From: a bacterium
GTDB taxonomy: Bacteria > Actinomycetota > Acidimicrobiia > UBA5794 > ZC4RG35
Length of the DNA stretch: 20,830 nucleotides
Assembly: GCA_028819835.1 (NCBI GenBank)
Contig: JAPPKR010000059.1
Location: 1 to 20,830 of the forward strand
Reading direction: 5' to 3'
In this document: piece after piece, positions 19,001 to 20,830 of the stretch
Layout of the letters: the number at the start of each line of letters is the position of its first letter
How positions within the stretch are numbered: position 1 is the first letter of the stretch
Made by a program: the position numbers and the translations under genes
Notes under the pieces: model-generated
Told to the model about the DNA's origin: nothing
The model's database searches: none
What the model saw: only the letters and a program-made list of their open reading frames with translations

Positions 19001-19084
19001 CGACCCTCAAGGGAATGCGGGAGGTGCCGGGTCCGTTCGCTCTGCCCGGCCTGGCCCGAGGGGCAGGGGGCCTTCGCCTCGTGA
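16052..19084 (+). CDS. adnA: AdnA-like helicase-nuclease (UvrD-type motor plus RecB-type nuclease)
   Basis: This subunit belongs to the AdnAB type of actinobacterial end-resection machine. The 1010-residue protein has an SF1A motor: GGPGTGKT (Lys42), DELQEA (Asp239-Glu240; the usual DExxQD second Asp is Glu), AADPDQTSFFFRGA, TSFR, TIHQAKGRQFD, and YTAMTRA (Arg644). No Q motif precedes Walker A, unlike its partner. The C-terminal nuclease has His794, Asp882 (GRIDRVD), Asp896-x-Lys898 (VDYKTSK), and Cys766 with Cys989-x2-Cys992-x5-Cys998 for a 4Fe-4S cluster. The GGPGTGKT beginning and its place before adnB match mycobacterial AdnA. The start at 16052 lacks a Shine-Dalgarno. An ATG at 16019 has AGGGA 7 nt upstream and would add 11 residues but overlap the mini-gene by 47 nt. 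The stop overlaps the adnB GTG. Confidence 0.9.
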   Translation: MSPPDPPGQHLRGHRISPGDWTGLVARTEGTQLIIGGPGTGKTELLARRAAHLINSGIAPSDEVLALTFSRETATDLRGRITSGAGRSFGELSVGTFHGFARALVEEHCRMLLGTARPPMVLTTPEQIQFVRETLDEESPEDWPLLYRRMLKTRTLAEELADFMLRCGERRVTPGELAAQARARPAWAALPGFYQRYLERLREEGKTDYTGLLLLTNRALGVTDIGKRTAARFPYVLADELQEATVVQTEILKKLVANGCHLTAAADPDQTSFFFRGAERAAVQSFPSDFAALGKTPPEVFRLDTSFRVPAEVLAPAGELFAAHPYPPSPASHSGNVDLFLFDQETTEHDWIATEIKRLRLVEQVPYSEVAVLTRTSQVLAGLSRALDRERIPHTRPGARLIDHPAVRMVLDLAWVAAVDVPDPQNHPEWFTLAVDRTVESMLLGPLFSLTRGRVAELGGIRRRDGQRWAEVLSGHLPEARALNNLLVDSSWAETPPATKGFWELWESVPQFSEIVESEGLSDYRSALASFAQTLGRLAERSPGTSLLDYRRLILEGDLEASPLRPPHSEVDSRVTISTIHQAKGRQFDVVFIAGATEGVFPDTRPFHSLLEGQFLSRPDLDHFGLVQLQLEHERSLAYTAMTRASRRVVWTTTSPDLNEARRTVSRFMISLADRVGRPLGGPAGRPASSPVGRLETESYLRRTQRDISETLPRRLAAARVLARPGRRDLWDPRGFAGVRPPGPDTGLMSPGHVMSASQAEAYQKCPRRYALESRLRLDPSDDNPYLRFGSLMHAVLEKSVRRSSEQGEPGLNLSDALHELSVRLAEMDFGTPVLNYAWLERGTRLLEQLAERWTADGSRSIGFEERIRVDLDGTEWRGRIDRVDRMEDGTLRIVDYKTSKNPMAVKDAAVSLQLGFYLWARSGGEPDADRVSAAELWFPLCDRETSWTRSFDLANLEEVLGELREIAEAILAEKADPLPWPPRPSRECGRCRVRSLCPAWPEGQGAFAS

Positions 19085-20830
19085 GCCGCTCTCTCCCCAT
19101 CCGGCTCTCCCCCGAGCAACAGGCCGTGGTCGACTACCCCCTTCTGCCGCTCCGGGTGTCGGCGGGGGCCGGAACAGGCAAGACCACCACGGTCTCCTAC
19201 CGCATGGCAAGACTGGTGGCGGATGAGGGGGTGCCGCCGGAACAGCTTTTGGGACTGACCTTCACCAACAAGGCGGCCGAGGAACTCTCCCACAAGATCC
19301 AAGAGGTGCTCTCCGACTCCGCCGATCCCCTCAGGGAGGCCCAGGTCAACACCTATCACGGCTTCTGCGCCCAGTTGGTGACCGAGTTCGGGGCAGTGCT
19401 GGGGTTGGAGAGGGGTCTCTCCATCATCGGCCCTGCGCAGACTCGCCAACTGGTCAAGCGGGTGATCAGGGAGAACGCCCTCTCGGCGCTGGACAACACC
19501 GATATGTTCTATCTTCCGGGAGCGATCATCCGCTTCTCGTCCTCCCTGGCCGATCACCTGGTTGATCCCGACCGGGTGGACGAACAAATGCTGGCTGCAG
19601 AGATCCCCCTGCTCGACGGCTCCCGCTTCCGCCGCAAGGGCGACCTCGCCGATTACGAACGACTAGTGGCGTCCTTCGCCAAACGGCGGGGAATGGTGGA
19701 AGCGGCCCACGGGTACCAGGACTACAAACGGAGGCTCGGGGTGGTGGACTACGGAGACCTGATCGTCCTTGCCCACCGGATCTTGGACACCGAGCCCCAG
19801 ATCTCCCAGCGGATCAGGGACCGCTACCGGGCCGTGGTGGCCGACGAATACCAGGACACCAACGCTGCCCAGCGGGTGATCCTCCAGTTGCTCTTCGGTG
19901 ACGGATTTCCCCTTACGGTGGTGGGCGACTCCGACCAGACCCTGTATGAGTGGCGGGGAGCGTCCCTGGAGAACTTCCGGAGATTCCCCACCCACTTTCC
20001 CACAGCGGACGGAACACCCTCCAAGACTCTCCATCTCACCCTCAACCGGCGCTCGGGGCCCGAGATCATCCACTTCGCCAACCGGATAAAGGACGAGATA
20101 GGCTCCGACACTCCCGGCCTCCAACCTCTCCCGGAGGCGCCCCCCTCGCGTGTGACCGCCGAGTGGCATCCCACCTTCATCGACGAGGCGGCCTGGATAG
20201 CCGAGCAGTTGATCGAACGCCGACGGGAGGGGAGGAGTTGGCGGGAGATGGCGGTGCTGTTCCGCAAGACCAAGGACATGCCCGGGGTGTATCGACAACT
20301 CGTGTCCCACGACATCCCCACGGAAGTCGCAAACCTGGGGGGCCTGCTGGCCGTGCCCGAAGTGGTGGAGATCCACTCCTGGCTGAAGGTGATCGGCAGG
20401 TTCGATGACCGGGTGGCCGCCGCCCGGCTGTTGAGCGGAAGCCGGTTCCGGCTCGGCCTGGGGGAAATCAGGATCCTGAGCCGGTTTGCCCGCCGGCGTC
20501 CCGAGGGGCAACCCGCCCTTCTGGACGGCTTGGAAGACGACGGGTTCTGGGATGAACTCTCCGACTCCCAGGTCGAGGCGTTCGGACGCTTTCACGCCGA
20601 ATACCGGGAACTGCTCGGGGTTTGCCAGGGCAGATCGGCCGGAGACGCCTGCCGGACGGTCCTCGAGAAGACGGGAGTCTGGGCGGATGTGGAATCGATG
20701 TCACCCAACACCCGACTGTCGGCGCGCCTCAATCTCTACCGTTTCCTGGAGTTGGCGGAAGACTGGTCGCCCCTTGAGGGCCAGTCCACCATCGGGGGAT
20801 TCCTCGACTATCTCGACGCCCTCTTGGAGG
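19081..20830 (+). CDS. adnB: AdnB-like UvrD/Rep-family helicase, partial (runs off the window)
   Basis: The frame is open from a GTG at 19081, which overlaps the upstream stop as GTGA, to the window end: 583 residues are visible. SF1A helicase motifs are canonical: a Q motif LSPEQQAVV, Walker A AGAGTGKT (Lys34), TFTNKAAEEL, NTYHGF, motif II DEYQDTN (Asp255-Glu256), motif III GDSDQTLYEWRGA (Gln286, Arg292) and motif IV LTLNRRSG. Motifs V, VI and any C-terminal nuclease domain lie beyond the window. In mycobacteria AdnB is the lead motor and also has a RecB-type nuclease. A plain UvrD-like helicase remains possible until the C-terminus is seen. The tight coupling argues for a two-subunit complex with the upstream protein. 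Confidence 0.9.
   Translation, partial: MSRSLPIRLSPEQQAVVDYPLLPLRVSAGAGTGKTTTVSYRMARLVADEGVPPEQLLGLTFTNKAAEELSHKIQEVLSDSADPLREAQVNTYHGFCAQLVTEFGAVLGLERGLSIIGPAQTRQLVKRVIRENALSALDNTDMFYLPGAIIRFSSSLADHLVDPDRVDEQMLAAEIPLLDGSRFRRKGDLADYERLVASFAKRRGMVEAAHGYQDYKRRLGVVDYGDLIVLAHRILDTEPQISQRIRDRYRAVVADEYQDTNAAQRVILQLLFGDGFPLTVVGDSDQTLYEWRGASLENFRRFPTHFPTADGTPSKTLHLTLNRRSGPEIIHFANRIKDEIGSDTPGLQPLPEAPPSRVTAEWHPTFIDEAAWIAEQLIERRREGRSWREMAVLFRKTKDMPGVYRQLVSHDIPTEVANLGGLLAVPEVVEIHSWLKVIGRFDDRVAAARLLSGSRFRLGLGEIRILSRFARRRPEGQPALLDGLEDDGFWDELSDSQVEAFGRFHAEYRELLGVCQGRSAGDACRTVLEKTGVWADVESMSPNTRLSARLNLYRFLELAEDWSPLEGQSTIGGFLDYLDALLE

Overview
The window is high-GC bacterial DNA, almost fully coding, and reads as an actinobacterial (Actinomycetota) chromosome. 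The main reason is gene order. Reading the minus strand from right to left gives alaS, ruvX, mltG, aroE, prepilin peptidase, aroC, aroK, aroB, efp and nusB, the order I know from mycobacteria and streptomycetes, followed by carA, carB, a pyrF-position gene and what looks like the start of mihF. The plus strand carries an adnA-adnB pair, an actinobacterial helicase-nuclease. A deep-branching class such as Acidimicrobiia is possible, but I cannot prove it from this sequence.

Layout: positions 1-14699 are all on the minus strand and form one or two long operons (translation quality control and cell wall, then shikimate, then EF-P/NusB, then pyrimidine). Many neighbours are coupled by 4-nt overlaps of the NTGA type, and all four bases occur in the first position (ATGA, GTGA, TTGA, CTGA). 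A 220-nt divergent intergenic region (14700-14919) separates this block from a plus-strand DNA-repair block: a stand-alone Fe-S RecB-type nuclease (14920-15867), an unrecognised 54-residue mini-gene (15901-16065), an AdnA-like helicase-nuclease (to 19084), and an AdnB-like helicase cut by the window end.

How the genes work together: aroB, aroK, aroC and aroE supply four shikimate/chorismate steps (aroQ and aroA are not in the window). carA and carB make carbamoyl phosphate for pyrimidines and arginine. alaS, efp and nusB serve translation and rRNA transcription. adnAB and the extra nuclease probably resect double-strand breaks.

The most unusual points are: (1) a single uninterrupted reading frame fusing NusB to CarA, at the junction where other actinobacteria can have pyrR-pyrB-pyrC; (2) an OMP decarboxylase-like protein in the pyrF position that has lost most of the catalytic residues; (3) a CarB whose allosteric domain has lost several effector-site residues; (4) an undescribed mini-gene between two DNA-repair genes, with a leaderless-type promoter of the same geometry as the gene before it; (5) two genes whose best starts are CTG codons behind good Shine-Dalgarno sequences.
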